NCBI GenBank assembly: GCA_902762565.1
Contig: CACWOS010000035.1
Location: 1-49,766 of the forward strand
Origin: an uncultured Prevotellaceae bacterium
GTDB lineage: Bacteria; Bacteroidota; Bacteroidia; Bacteroidales; Bacteroidaceae
Direction: 5' to 3'
Length of the DNA: 49,766 bases
The notes below the pieces were generated by a model that was not told the origin of the DNA, searched no databases, and worked only from the letters and a program-made list of their open reading frames with translations. This document shows positions 17,054 through 25,354 of the stretch, one piece after another (positions within the stretch are counted from its first letter, which is position 1; every line of letters begins with the position of its first letter). Made by a program: the position numbers and the translations under genes.

Positions 17054-18193
17054 ATGAAAAAGTACAGCAAACTGATTATCGCCGCAATTATCGCGCTGAT
17101 TTTCATCGGAACCTTCGTGTTCCTATGGCAGAAGAGCCAACCCAAGGAGATTGTGTACTCCGAGTTTACGCCTAAATTGGACAGCCTCCAGAAGACGACC
17201 ATCATCACAGGTAAGATTGAGCCTCGCAACGAGGTCTACGTCAAACCTCAGATTTCTGGTATCATCACAGAGATTCTGAAGGAGGCTGGCGACTTTGTTC
17301 AGCAGGGTGAGGTCATCGCCAAAGTGAAGGTGATTCCCGATATGGGTTCGCTGTCGAATGCTGAGGCTCGCGTACGTCTGGCTGACATCAATCTCGAACA
17401 GGCTAAGGTCGACTATGATCGCGAAAAGAACCTCTACGACCAGAAGCTCGTTTCTGCTGACGAGTTTGACAAGGTATCGCAGCAGTTGCGTCAGGCCAAG
17501 CACGAGCTGAGTGCTGCGACGGATGCTTTACAGGTGGTTCGTGACGGTTTCTCGAAGAGCAATGCCTCTGCTTCATCGACGCTCATTCGCTCTACCATCA
17601 GTGGTGTCATCCTCGATATTCCCGTTAAGGTAGGTAACTCAGTCATCAATTCGAACACCTTCAACGACGGTACCACCATCGCTACTGTGGCCAATATGAA
17701 CGACCTCATCTTCCGTGGCAACATTGATGAGACAGAGGTGGGACAGCTCTCTATGGGTATCCCCTTGAAGATTACTATTGGTGCCCTGCAGGATATGACC
17801 TTCGATGCTGCTTTGGAGTATATCTCGCCTAAGGCCACAGAGACCAATGGTGCCAACCAGTTTGAAATCAAGGCTGCCGTCACGATGTCTCGCGATTCCG
17901 ACGTGGGCAAGAAAGGTGCTGCCAAGATTCGCTCTGGCTACAGTGCCAACGCTGAGATTGTGCTGGCCCGTGCCGATAAGGTGCTCACCATCCCCGAGAG
18001 TGCCATCGAATTCAGTGGCGACTCGACCTTCGTCTACGTGCTCACCGATTCTGTAGGTGAGAAGAACTACGACCGCCGCTATGTCGAGACGGGTCTCTCT
18101 GACGGTGTGAACATCGAGATTAAGAAGGGACTGACCGCCAAAGAAAAAGTGCGTGGTCCTGAAATCATTGCCGACGAAGATAAGGAGAATTAA
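17054..18193 (+). CDS. Periplasmic adaptor (MacA/HlyD family)
   Basis: 379 residues. One N-terminal membrane anchor (about 7-27, LIIAAIIALIFIGTFVFLW), then a biotinyl-lipoyl half-motif (KPQISGIITEILKEAGDFV), a long alpha-helical hairpin with heptad-like character (about 95-155), and beta-barrel and membrane-proximal domains ending ...EIIADEDKEN. It bridges the inner-membrane permeases to the TolC-like channel encoded three bases downstream. The order ATPase, permease, permease, adaptor, channel gives a complete tripartite export system. Confidence 0.93.
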   Translation: MKKYSKLIIAAIIALIFIGTFVFLWQKSQPKEIVYSEFTPKLDSLQKTTIITGKIEPRNEVYVKPQISGIITEILKEAGDFVQQGEVIAKVKVIPDMGSLSNAEARVRLADINLEQAKVDYDREKNLYDQKLVSADEFDKVSQQLRQAKHELSAATDALQVVRDGFSKSNASASSTLIRSTISGVILDIPVKVGNSVINSNTFNDGTTIATVANMNDLIFRGNIDETEVGQLSMGIPLKITIGALQDMTFDAALEYISPKATETNGANQFEIKAAVTMSRDSDVGKKGAAKIRSGYSANAEIVLARADKVLTIPESAIEFSGDSTFVYVLTDSVGEKNYDRRYVETGLSDGVNIEIKKGLTAKEKVRGPEIIADEDKEN

Positions 18194-18196
18194 GCT

Positions 18197-19522
18197 ATGA
18201 AACAGTCTGTTTTATTATCATTTATCATTTATCATTTATCATTTAGCCCCGCAGGGGCGCAGACTCCTTGGTCACTCCGCCAGTGTACTGAATATGCCGT
18301 CGAGCATAACATCAGCATCAAACAGCGCGAGCATAATCGTGAGCAACGCGAACTCCAGTTGTCTACTGCTAAGAATTCGCGTCTGCCAGACCTCAACGCG
18401 TCAGCTTCTGAGAGTTTCAGTTTTGGTCGCGGATTGACGCTCAACAACACCTATACCAACCGCTCTACATCGAGCACCAGTCTGTCGCTTGGCACCAACG
18501 TTCCTCTCTTTACAGGTTTCCAAATTCCAAACACCATCAAGCTGAACCAATTGAATCTCGAAGCTGCCACGCACGACCTTGAGAAGGCACGCAACGACAT
18601 CCGCATGCAGGTGGCTCAGGCTTACGTACAGATTCTTTATAACATGGAGATGGCTGACGTGGCCCATCGCCAAATCGACATCGACTCGGCACAGGTTGCT
18701 CGCCTTCAGGCTTTCGTCAACAATGGCAAGGCCAGTCAGGCTCAGCTTTCTCAACAGCAGGCTACTCTCGCCAAGGCGCGTATGGCTGCCACTCAATCCG
18801 ACAACACCCTGCAGCTCTCTCTCCTCACCCTCTCTCAGCTTCTCGAACTTCCTTCACCTGAAGGCTTTACGATTGTCCGTCCCACAGTTGACTCTGTTGC
18901 GATGTCATCGCAACTTGTCTCTCCTGACATCATTTATCAGGAGGCTTTAGCGATGAAGCCCGAAGTGCAGGCTGAGCAGCTACGCTTTTCTGCCAGTGAG
19001 CGACAGATAGCGATTGCTCGTGCTGGTCTCTATCCGACGCTTAGTCTCAGTGCTGGTTTACAGACCAATTATTATAAGACTAACGGCGTGAAAGCTGACG
19101 CTTTTGCTACTCAGCTGAAAAATAACTTTTCGCAGTATGTCGGTCTGAATCTGAGCGTGCCTATTTTCAATCGTTTCCAGACGCGCAATAACATCCGTAA
19201 CGCTAAACTGGATCGAGAAATCCAGCAGTTACAGCTCGACAATGTCAAGAAGTCGCTCTACAAGGAGATACAACAGGCTTATTACAATGCCCTTGCCGCC
19301 AGTTCCAAGTACACCAGTAGCGTGGCCGCAGCAGCCTCCAGTAAGGATGCTTTCACGCTGACGCAAGCTAAGTACGAGAATGGCAAGGCTACCATCACTG
19401 AGTTCAATGAGGCCAAGGCAATCTATCTGAATGCTGAAAGCGACCTGGTACAGGCTCGTTACGAATACCTCTACCAGACCGCTCTCCTTGACTTCTATCG
19501 TGGTCGTGACCTCAGTTTCTAA
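18197..19522 (+). CDS. TolC-family outer-membrane efflux protein
   Basis: 441 residues with two repeated OEP domains; PLFTGFQ and PIFNRFQTRNNIRNA are the characteristic family segments, one in each half. It forms the trimeric outer-membrane channel for the preceding transporter. The signal peptide is unusual: LLSFIIYHLSFS is encoded by a tandem ATTTATC repeat (18218-18245), a simple sequence inserted in frame. The last 11 bases overlap the converging GH53 gene. Nothing resembling a terminator fits between the two stops. Confidence 0.93.
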   Translation: MKQSVLLSFIIYHLSFSPAGAQTPWSLRQCTEYAVEHNISIKQREHNREQRELQLSTAKNSRLPDLNASASESFSFGRGLTLNNTYTNRSTSSTSLSLGTNVPLFTGFQIPNTIKLNQLNLEAATHDLEKARNDIRMQVAQAYVQILYNMEMADVAHRQIDIDSAQVARLQAFVNNGKASQAQLSQQQATLAKARMAATQSDNTLQLSLLTLSQLLELPSPEGFTIVRPTVDSVAMSSQLVSPDIIYQEALAMKPEVQAEQLRFSASERQIAIARAGLYPTLSLSAGLQTNYYKTNGVKADAFATQLKNNFSQYVGLNLSVPIFNRFQTRNNIRNAKLDREIQQLQLDNVKKSLYKEIQQAYYNALAASSKYTSSVAAAASSKDAFTLTQAKYENGKATITEFNEAKAIYLNAESDLVQARYEYLYQTALLDFYRGRDLSF

Positions 19523-21221
19523 TGACGATTTTCTGGTTATTGTGGATATAGATGCCTCGTCGGCTGGGCTTCCCGTTCAGTCGACGGCCATCTATTGTGT
19601 ACCAACCATGCTGACTGACGGTTAATGGTTCACGATTAATGGCCTCAATGCCTGTAGTCGCTTCCCTTTGCAGATTGAAATTGTCGAAGTTGACCCAGGT
19701 GGCTGTCGTATTTTGTAGTTTGACGCCAAGTTTGACGGGAGCTTCAGCAGTTACGGTAAACTCAACGGTAGCAGTTTCTACATTCCCTGTTCCAGCCATT
19801 TCCTTGCTTTGGTCACCTGCAATGAGCAGAACGCCCGTCGAACCACTGTTTGATGCACAGTTGACACTCAACTTATACGTTCCTGTTGGCAATGTTGGCG
19901 ACTGTACCACTTCCTGATTGACGATAGCATTTCCTGTCCATACGAACTCGCAGTAGTTGGAAAGTGGTGCCCATGTGTTTTGCTTCCATTGGGCTGTACC
20001 TCCCGTGTTGGTCCATCCGCTGATGTCTTTGTCGAAGGTGGCATTGACGATATACTGGTCAGTGACATCGGTGTCTTCAACGACGGCACCTGTAAAGGCC
20101 TTTAGTTCATATAGGCCACTATGGGCTTTGTGAGTCGTATTGTTCCAAAGACCTCTATTTACCCATCCTGTAAGCACCTGATTGCTTGGGCCGTTTCCGT
20201 TCTCCTCTGGGAACCACCAATAGAGTCCGTCGACATTGGCATGTTTTTTCAACTCTGTCACAAGGTCCTTTGCAAATGCTGCCTGTCCGCTTTCAGAGAT
20301 AGGCCATATCGATGAGAAATCATAATCAACAGTGGGTTGGTTCTGATAATAATATGCCGTTTCTACAATTTGTACTTTCTTGCTGGGGAAGTTAGTCGCC
20401 AGTGTGCTAAGGGTCGTCGCTAGCGTGCTCAGACCATTATGCCAGAAAGGATAATAGCTCAGACCGATAATGTCGTAGTCAACCGAAGCAAGCTTCTCAT
20501 AGATGCTTTTGGTTGCTGAAGGAATGCCTGCACGTTCAGTGTGGATGATAATCTTGGCTTCAGGACATTTGTCACGACATGCTTTCGAAGCTTTCTTCAA
20601 CAAATTGATGAAACGTGTCCAATTGGCATCAATGGTACTACTGTAACAACGATTTGTGTTGGAAGTTGGGGCGTATGCTCCCCACAGCATGCCATAGCTG
20701 ACTTCGTTGCCTATTTGGATGAAGTCGGGGGTCGCATTGGCCTCGTTTAATGTCTGCAGACATTCTGTGGTATATTCATATACTTTTTGCTCCAGTTGGG
20801 TATCGTTAAGCGTTAACCATGCTTTCGGAGTCCACTGGTTAGAAGGGTCTGCCCATGTGTCACTATAGTGGAAGTCGAGCATAAAAGCGAAGCCTTCCTC
20901 TTTGACGCGTTTGCCAAGACGTACTACATAGTCGATGTCCTGGCACACCTGTGCATCTGTTGTGCCGTCAATCTGGCCTGTATTCTTGTTTGGAGCAGTC
21001 TTGTTTGGGTTTACAAACAGGCGAACACGAAGTGCGTTCCAGCCTACTGACTCACTTTTCAGATACTTTAGGACATCATCAATCTTGTTACCTGCATTAT
21101 CGTAATAGCTGACGTTATGGTCTTCGTAACTTTGTAAAACGGAAATGTCGCCACCCACGTACTTCTGTGCCGAAGCTATGGTGGTCAACATGGTAAGTAA
21201 TAGTAGTATTAGTTTTTTCAT
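19512..21221 (-). CDS. GH53 endo-beta-1,4-galactanase, secreted
   Basis: 569 residues. Signal peptide 1-18; GH53 catalytic domain about 20-375, with acid/base Glu173 in QIGNEVSYGM and nucleophile Glu287 in QIVETAYYY. The conserved GGDISVLQSYEDHN opens the domain. A beta-sandwich module (about 390-530), probably carbohydrate binding, follows, and the protein ends with a type IX-style tail (WYTIDGRRL ... GIYIHNNQKIVIRN). It cleaves beta-1,4-galactan side chains of pectin. It lies 23 bases downstream of a small gene, and both may be read through from purH. No SusCD pair is adjacent, so this is not a classical utilisation locus. Confidence 0.93.
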   Translation of the reverse strand: MKKLILLLLTMLTTIASAQKYVGGDISVLQSYEDHNVSYYDNAGNKIDDVLKYLKSESVGWNALRVRLFVNPNKTAPNKNTGQIDGTTDAQVCQDIDYVVRLGKRVKEEGFAFMLDFHYSDTWADPSNQWTPKAWLTLNDTQLEQKVYEYTTECLQTLNEANATPDFIQIGNEVSYGMLWGAYAPTSNTNRCYSSTIDANWTRFINLLKKASKACRDKCPEAKIIIHTERAGIPSATKSIYEKLASVDYDIIGLSYYPFWHNGLSTLATTLSTLATNFPSKKVQIVETAYYYQNQPTVDYDFSSIWPISESGQAAFAKDLVTELKKHANVDGLYWWFPEENGNGPSNQVLTGWVNRGLWNNTTHKAHSGLYELKAFTGAVVEDTDVTDQYIVNATFDKDISGWTNTGGTAQWKQNTWAPLSNYCEFVWTGNAIVNQEVVQSPTLPTGTYKLSVNCASNSGSTGVLLIAGDQSKEMAGTGNVETATVEFTVTAEAPVKLGVKLQNTTATWVNFDNFNLQREATTGIEAINREPLTVSQHGWYTIDGRRLNGKPSRRGIYIHNNQKIVIRN

Positions 21222-21244
21222 ATCGTTAGTAGTTTTGTTGTTTG

Positions 21245-21442
21245 TTACTTCTTATGTCGGTTTGCCCGTTGCTCACGGTATTTGGCTTTCTGCCGTGCAG
21301 AGCCACTACCGTGAGCACCAGTGATATACTTCTTTTTCTTGGCCTTGGTCTTCACTTTATCTTCCTCTTTGCGAGGACCACCGCCACGTCCGAAGTTAAT
21401 GCCGTTCTCCAGTATCTCTTGGAAATCACTCTCCTTACTCAT
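21245..21442 (-). CDS. Small basic hypothetical protein
   Basis: 65 residues starting MSKESDFQEILENGINFGRGGG; a reading from 21481 would start inside a hairpin repeat. The C-terminal half is very rich in Lys and Arg (KTKAKKKKY, RQKAKYREQRANRHKK), which suggests nucleic-acid or ribosome binding. I do not recognise a family. It sits between the AICARFT gene and the GH53 gene on the same strand, 23 bases before the latter. Confidence 0.6.
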   Translation of the reverse strand: MSKESDFQEILENGINFGRGGGPRKEEDKVKTKAKKKKYITGAHGSGSARQKAKYREQRANRHKK

Positions 21443-21456
21443 AGTTTTATATTTTT

Positions 21457-21515
21457 GCAGCGGACGACAGCGGACAAACACGGACAGTCCGTAAAAGTCT
21501 GCTGTCGTCCGCTGC
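21457..21515. repeat. Long hairpin built from two inverted copies of a 19-base repeat
   Basis: GCAGCGGACGACAGCGGAC at 21457-21475 and its inverse with one mismatch at 21497-21515 form a 19-base stem around a loop that contains a smaller palindrome (CGGACAGTCCG). The same 19-mer occurs at 6444-6462. It lies just past the purH stop on the minus strand but lacks a T-run, so terminator function is uncertain. Confidence 0.7.
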
Positions 21516-21522
21516 TTATATA

Positions 21523-22710
21523 TTAATGATGGAACAATCTTACGCCCGTGAAGGCCATAGCAATACCATATTTGTCGCAGGTCATGATGACATGGTCGTC
21601 GCGAACAGAGCCGCCAGCCTGTGCAATGAACTCTACACCACTCTTATGGGCACGCTCGATGTTGTCGCCGAAGGGGAAGAAGGCATCAGAGCCCAGTGCT
21701 ACCTTGGTATTCTTGGCTATCCACTCCTTCTTCTCTGCCATCGTCAGCACCTCAGGCTGCTCCGTAAAGAACTGCTGCCAAGCACCGTCACGCAGTACGT
21801 CGTCGTGCTCGTCCTCAGAGATATACACGTCGATGGTGTTGTCGCGGTCTGCACGGCGGATACCCTCCTTGAAGGGCAGGGCCATCACCTTCGGATGCTG
21901 GCGCAGCCACCAGATGTCGGCCTTGTTGCCTGCTAGACGCGTACAGTGGATGCGGCTCTGCTGACCAGCGCCGATGCCGATAGCCTGTCCGTCCTTCACG
22001 TAGCAAACGGAGTTCGACTGTGTATATTTCAGCGTGATGAGGGCGATGATGAGGTCGCGCTTGGCATCAGCTGTGAAAGTCTTGTTCTGGGTGGGGATGT
22101 TTTCGAAGAGGGCAGGATCGTCGAGCTTAATCTCGTTGCGTCCCTGTTCGAAGGTCACACCAAAGCACTGCTTGCGCTCGATAGGTTCAGGCTTGTACGT
22201 GGGGTCAATCTTGATGACGTTATACGTACCCTTGCGCTTGTCCTTCAAAATCTCGATAGCTTCTGCTGTATAGTCAGGAGCAATCACACCATCGCTCACC
22301 TCGCGCTTCAAGAGTAGGGCAGTGGTAGCGTCGCAGGTATCGCTCAGTGCGACGAAGTCACCATAGCTCGACATGCGGTCGGCACCACGGGCACGAGCAT
22401 AGGCACAGGCAATCTGGCTATCGTCCAATCCCTTTACGTCATCCACAAAGTATATCTTCTTCAGCGTGTCGCTCAACGGCAGGCCAACTGCAGCACCAGC
22501 AGGGCTCACATGCTTGAACGAGGCAGCTGCAGGCAGACCCGTAGCCTCCTTCAGCTCCTTCACCAACTGCCACGCGTTCAGTGCGTCGAGGAAGTTGATG
22601 TAGCCAGGGCGTCCGTTAATCACTTCGATGGGTAACTCGCCCTCCGTCATAAAGATACGCGAGGGCTTCTGATTGGGATTGCATCCGTACTTCAGTGCTA
22701 ATTCTTTCAT
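21523..22710 (-). CDS. purH: Stand-alone AICAR formyltransferase (PurH C-terminal domain type)
   Basis: 395 residues covering only the AICARFT half of bifunctional PurH; the N-terminal MGS-like IMP cyclohydrolase domain is absent and the start MKELALKYGCNPNQKPSRIF is the family's natural N-terminus. The catalytic Lys66-His67 pair is in SFKHVSPAGAAVG. It transfers a formyl group from 10-formyl-THF to AICAR, the penultimate step of IMP synthesis. Cyclohydrolase activity must come from another gene, not seen here. A promoter box lies at 22743-22750. Confidence 0.9.
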   Translation of the reverse strand: MKELALKYGCNPNQKPSRIFMTEGELPIEVINGRPGYINFLDALNAWQLVKELKEATGLPAAASFKHVSPAGAAVGLPLSDTLKKIYFVDDVKGLDDSQIACAYARARGADRMSSYGDFVALSDTCDATTALLLKREVSDGVIAPDYTAEAIEILKDKRKGTYNVIKIDPTYKPEPIERKQCFGVTFEQGRNEIKLDDPALFENIPTQNKTFTADAKRDLIIALITLKYTQSNSVCYVKDGQAIGIGAGQQSRIHCTRLAGNKADIWWLRQHPKVMALPFKEGIRRADRDNTIDVYISEDEHDDVLRDGAWQQFFTEQPEVLTMAEKKEWIAKNTKVALGSDAFFPFGDNIERAHKSGVEFIAQAGGSVRDDHVIMTCDKYGIAMAFTGVRLFHH

Positions 22711-22742
22711 ATATCAATAATGTATAATCGTTGTTTTGGCTG

Positions 22743-22750
22743 CAAAATTA
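22743..22750 (-). promoter_or_regulatory. -7 promoter box of the AICARFT gene
   Basis: TAATTTTG on the minus strand, 32 bases before the ATG. Confidence 0.6.
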
Positions 22751-22759
22751 CAAAATAAT

Positions 22760-23250
22760 GCTGAAATACGGAAGCAATTTGCATTAAAAACAAGCCATAT
22801 TTGTTAGTGAAGGGTGCAAAAACCGTATTTTATTGAGTTTTTTTGAACACGGCTCTAAAGAAACATTGACATATAATCGTAGCAATTGAAACGACCGAAA
22901 AGTGACTCAACTACAGGTCGTACATGACGAATCTTCGGTTTATCTTGCTATATTTGCGATAGTAAAATAGAAAGGTAAGAGACCCCGTGAGTCAGGTACG
23001 CAGCGAACGCTGCTGACTTTAGCCACGCCCGTTGCCTATATCAGCAGCGCCCGCTGCTGATTAAAGACACGCCCGCTGCTTACTTGCAAGAGATTGCTTC
23101 TCTCCCTGTTCCAACGTCATTTAATCCCTGTATGCGAGTCACTTTCCCCCTGTATTAACGTCACTTTCACCCCGTACCTGACATACTAACAACCGAAAGG
23201 CTACATAAACGCTAACACCCCTTAGGTCACAGCGTGTCTCGTGTTACCTC
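22760..23250. other. Gene-free interval with hairpins and degenerate repeats
   Basis: No convincing gene in about 500 bases. Visible structure: a TATATTTG box on the plus strand (22949-22956); AGTCAG/CTGACT enclosing GCAGC/GCTGC (22990-23018); a perfect 10-base stem ATCAGCAGCG/CGCTGCTGAT (23040-23061); and three rough copies of a unit with GTCAYTT and CCCTGTA or CCCGTA between 23100 and 23185. It could hold a small RNA read rightwards, but no good plus-strand terminator was found. Confidence 0.45.
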
Positions 23251-23254
23251 AAAC

Positions 23255-23306
23255 AAAAGAATCGCTACCAGTGGATGATAGCGATTCTTGAGTTTGGGCG
23301 TCAAGT
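23255..23306 (-). terminator. Terminator of the ATPase-nuclease cassette; left copy of an inverted 52-bp repeat
   Basis: On the minus strand AGAATCGCTA and TAGCGATTCT form a perfect 10-base stem followed by TTTTGTTT, a good intrinsic terminator for leftward transcription. The 52 bases match the plus strand at 28083-28134 with five differences. Confidence 0.75.
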
Positions 23307-23332
23307 GCACAGAAGTCGGTTCCGCTGTGCAC
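23305..23332. repeat. 8-base inverted repeat beside the direct repeat
   Basis: GTGCACAG (23305-23312) and CTGTGCAC (23325-23332) form a perfect stem immediately outside the left 107-bp direct repeat. Confidence 0.6.
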
Positions 23333-23333
23333 T

Positions 23334-23440
23334 CGAGCGATAACCAGTAAACAAACTGCGGACTGAAGCTATGTAACTTCAATCCGCAAGGTTAATATTC
23401 AGAGTGAATCATGAAGGAATCAAAAACATCCTCCGATTCT
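23334..23440. repeat. 107-bp direct repeat, left copy
   Basis: Aligns without gaps to 25248-25354 with about ten mismatches. It begins CGAGCGATAACC and ends CCGATTCT, five bases before the stop codon of the nuclease-like gene. It contains a 12-base stem (TGCGGACTGAAG, 23357-23368, with 23377-23388; one mismatch) followed on the minus strand by a T-rich stretch, so each copy looks like a gene-end/terminator module. The two copies bracket the ATPase-nuclease pair. Confidence 0.9.
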
Positions 23441-23445
23441 TGTCA

Positions 23446-23874
23446 CTAATAGAGAGCAAAATAACTCCCGCTATTCACAACTTTCAAATCTGTGCCTTGC
23501 TTTTTGCACAACTTAATGTATTTTTGAAATTTAACGTTTGCTTTTGGAATATGAGGTGTGACAGCAATTGCAACTTTCTTGTTAACATCTCCAACATTGA
23601 TGTTCTTGGTTGAAGCCAACAACTGCTCGTAAGCAGTATCAATATCAACACCTTTCATCTCTATGAAGAAAGCATCCGATGTCTCTTTTCCTATTTCAAG
23701 ATAATCGCATCTTTTTTCTTTGGTTTCAGTAAAAGTATACAAATCACCATCAATCTTAACTTCATGATACAATTTCTTTTGAGGATTAAGAAGTGTTATC
23801 TTGCTTTTCTTTTCCTTTAACACTATCAGAGAGTCCTTTCTCTTGCGAATGATACTTACTGGGATGTCTCTCAT
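23446..23874 (-). CDS. Small PD-(D/E)xK nuclease-like protein, partner of the ATPase
   Basis: 142 residues. I do not recognise a named family. The central block has the order expected of PD-(D/E)xK nucleases: Asp57 in RCDYLEI, then Glu72-x-Lys74 in AFFIEMKGVDI on a hydrophobic strand, then Gln84 in AYEQLLAST. The rest is basic (KRKDSLIVLKEKKSK; KFQKYIKLCKKQG), with no signal peptide or membrane helix. Its ATG overlaps the ATPase stop (ATGA), so the two are made in step and probably form a complex. ATPase plus small nuclease is a common plan in anti-phage systems, with the ATPase sensing or gating and the nuclease acting. The nuclease call is by motif only; an enzymatically dead or RNA-targeting role is possible. 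Confidence 0.6.
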   Translation of the reverse strand: MRDIPVSIIRKRKDSLIVLKEKKSKITLLNPQKKLYHEVKIDGDLYTFTETKEKRCDYLEIGKETSDAFFIEMKGVDIDTAYEQLLASTKNINVGDVNKKVAIAVTPHIPKANVKFQKYIKLCKKQGTDLKVVNSGSYFALY

Positions 23875-25082
23875 AATTCAATTAATTGATTGAAAATGTT
23901 AGTAATGTCATCTGAGACAGTATCAAGTTCAGAAGGAGACATCAGTCGTAACTCATCATCTTTAATACTATGTACACTACCATTGGAAATAGCAAAGGCA
24001 GCCACATCGTCGTACTTAATTGCTCGCTTGCCACCAATAATCTTTGCAATCTCAGCCTCTTTCTCTGGTGATTCCTCTATAATATCCCCAGCTTGAATCA
24101 GATTGTTAAAGGCTGACATGATATAAGGGCTATGAGTAGCTATAAACAATGTGTGATTCCTTTCACCGTTCACTGTCTCTACCAACCAATTAACCAAATC
24201 TCGTTGAGTCTCAGGGAAAAGGTTCTCTTCTGGCTCTTCAAGGAAAATGTCGCTATGGTCATAATTTGTAAAGTTATCAACAATATTATGTAAATCATCT
24301 GAAGCAACGGAAATACCGTGATTTTCAATAGTAATATACTCGCCAGAAGGATGATTTTCCTTTAATTGGTAGAGTAAATTAACTTTTGCATCTTGATCCT
24401 TTATGCTTTTAATATCTAATTTAAAAATATCTTTAGAAATATAATCAATGAAAACAAACAATGGAACAAGGGATTGCAATCCACTTGAAGCATTTAGCAA
24501 GCCAAACTCTTTCCCATCATTAAGTATTATTTTATCTATCCCTCTATCTTTGTCGTATTTGTATCCGACACCAGTATTTAGAATAGGTAGTTGTTCTCTT
24601 GTTCCTAAATTATTTCTAGCATTCTGCCATTCTTTCATAAAATAACGGATACTATTATTGGGGAAATCAATCTCAAACCAATTGGGAATAACAGAAAGAA
24701 TATTCCTCTCGGCTACAATATAAGCAATTTTACTACGCTTGAAATCCCAACGTCCCTCCTTCCATTCAAAATCAGATTTGTTTTCTTTAAATGAAAAAGA
24801 GAACTTCATAATATCTGTTTCGTATTCAAAGAAAGAATTATCATTGACGTAACCTTGCAAGTTGTGAAAGGCTATCAGATTCTTATCTATAGACTCTCTT
24901 GTTAGAAAAGTTCTTTTGTCCTGGTTTAAGGAAATTGATTTTTCTAACCATGAACAGAAACTGGCAATTTTCAAGATACAACTCTTTCCCGTACTTTGAG
25001 GTCCAATAATCAAGTTGATTTTACTCAAAGCAATATCCACCTCATTCAGTGGACCGATGTTTCTTATTATGAGATGCTTCAT
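23871..25082 (-). CDS. AAA (ABC/SMC-like, AAA_15 type) ATPase
   Basis: 403 residues. N-terminal RNIGPLNEVDIALSKINLI leads into Walker A GPQSTGKS (27-34); an ABC-signature-like NASSGLQS lies at 198-205; Walker B IFLEEPEENLFP at 279-290; and ATHSPY (315-320) supplies the switch histidine. This is the layout of OLD/RecF-like AAA_15 ATPases. No TOPRIM domain follows (only about 80 residues remain after the switch, without DxD), so it is not an OLD or GajA nuclease. The long insert between the Walker motifs would form the arm. A clear promoter box (25101-25108) precedes it, and the coupled partner is nuclease-like. It is AT-rich compared with the housekeeping genes nearby, and the pair sits between direct repeats, so recent acquisition is likely. 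Defence is inferred. Confidence 0.85.
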   Translation of the reverse strand: MKHLIIRNIGPLNEVDIALSKINLIIGPQSTGKSCILKIASFCSWLEKSISLNQDKRTFLTRESIDKNLIAFHNLQGYVNDNSFFEYETDIMKFSFSFKENKSDFEWKEGRWDFKRSKIAYIVAERNILSVIPNWFEIDFPNNSIRYFMKEWQNARNNLGTREQLPILNTGVGYKYDKDRGIDKIILNDGKEFGLLNASSGLQSLVPLFVFIDYISKDIFKLDIKSIKDQDAKVNLLYQLKENHPSGEYITIENHGISVASDDLHNIVDNFTNYDHSDIFLEEPEENLFPETQRDLVNWLVETVNGERNHTLFIATHSPYIMSAFNNLIQAGDIIEESPEKEAEIAKIIGGKRAIKYDDVAAFAISNGSVHSIKDDELRLMSPSELDTVSDDITNIFNQLIEL

Positions 25083-25100
25083 ATATACTTAATTTAGGCG

Positions 25101-25108
25101 CAAAGATA
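25101..25108 (-). promoter_or_regulatory. -7 promoter box of the ATPase-nuclease cassette
   Basis: TATCTTTG on the minus strand, 18 bases before the ATPase ATG, with an A/T-rich upstream stretch. Confidence 0.65.
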
Positions 25109-25247
25109 CAAACTTTTTTTTATTTATAATATTCTTCGCCAATATTTTTACTTTAACTTAAGTTTTTTCCAACTTTACCAGCGAAAGGTACCTCTGATTC
25201 ATTGCGATATTTCTCATTGCCAATAACAATGGCAAGTCAGCAAGGCG

Positions 25248-25354
25248 CGAGCGATAACCTGTAAACAAACTGCGGACTGAAGCAATGCCACTTCAGTCCG
25301 CAAGGTTAATATTCAGAGTGAATCATGAAGGAATCAATCAGTCCCTCCGATTCT
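25248..25354. repeat. 107-bp direct repeat, right copy
   Basis: The partner of 23334-23440, ending directly at the stop codon of the GNA1162-type gene. Its hairpin is perfect (TGCGGACTGAAG, 25271-25282, with CTTCAGTCCGCA, 25291-25302) and is followed on the minus strand by AGTTTGTTT, so it probably terminates the lipoprotein operon. Confidence 0.9.

Noticed and set aside
23446-25082. Assignment of the cassette to PARIS, Septu, Gabija or OLD
   Set aside because: The ATPase has no TOPRIM extension, and the partner has neither DUF4435/TOPRIM nor HNH motifs and is much shorter than AriB.
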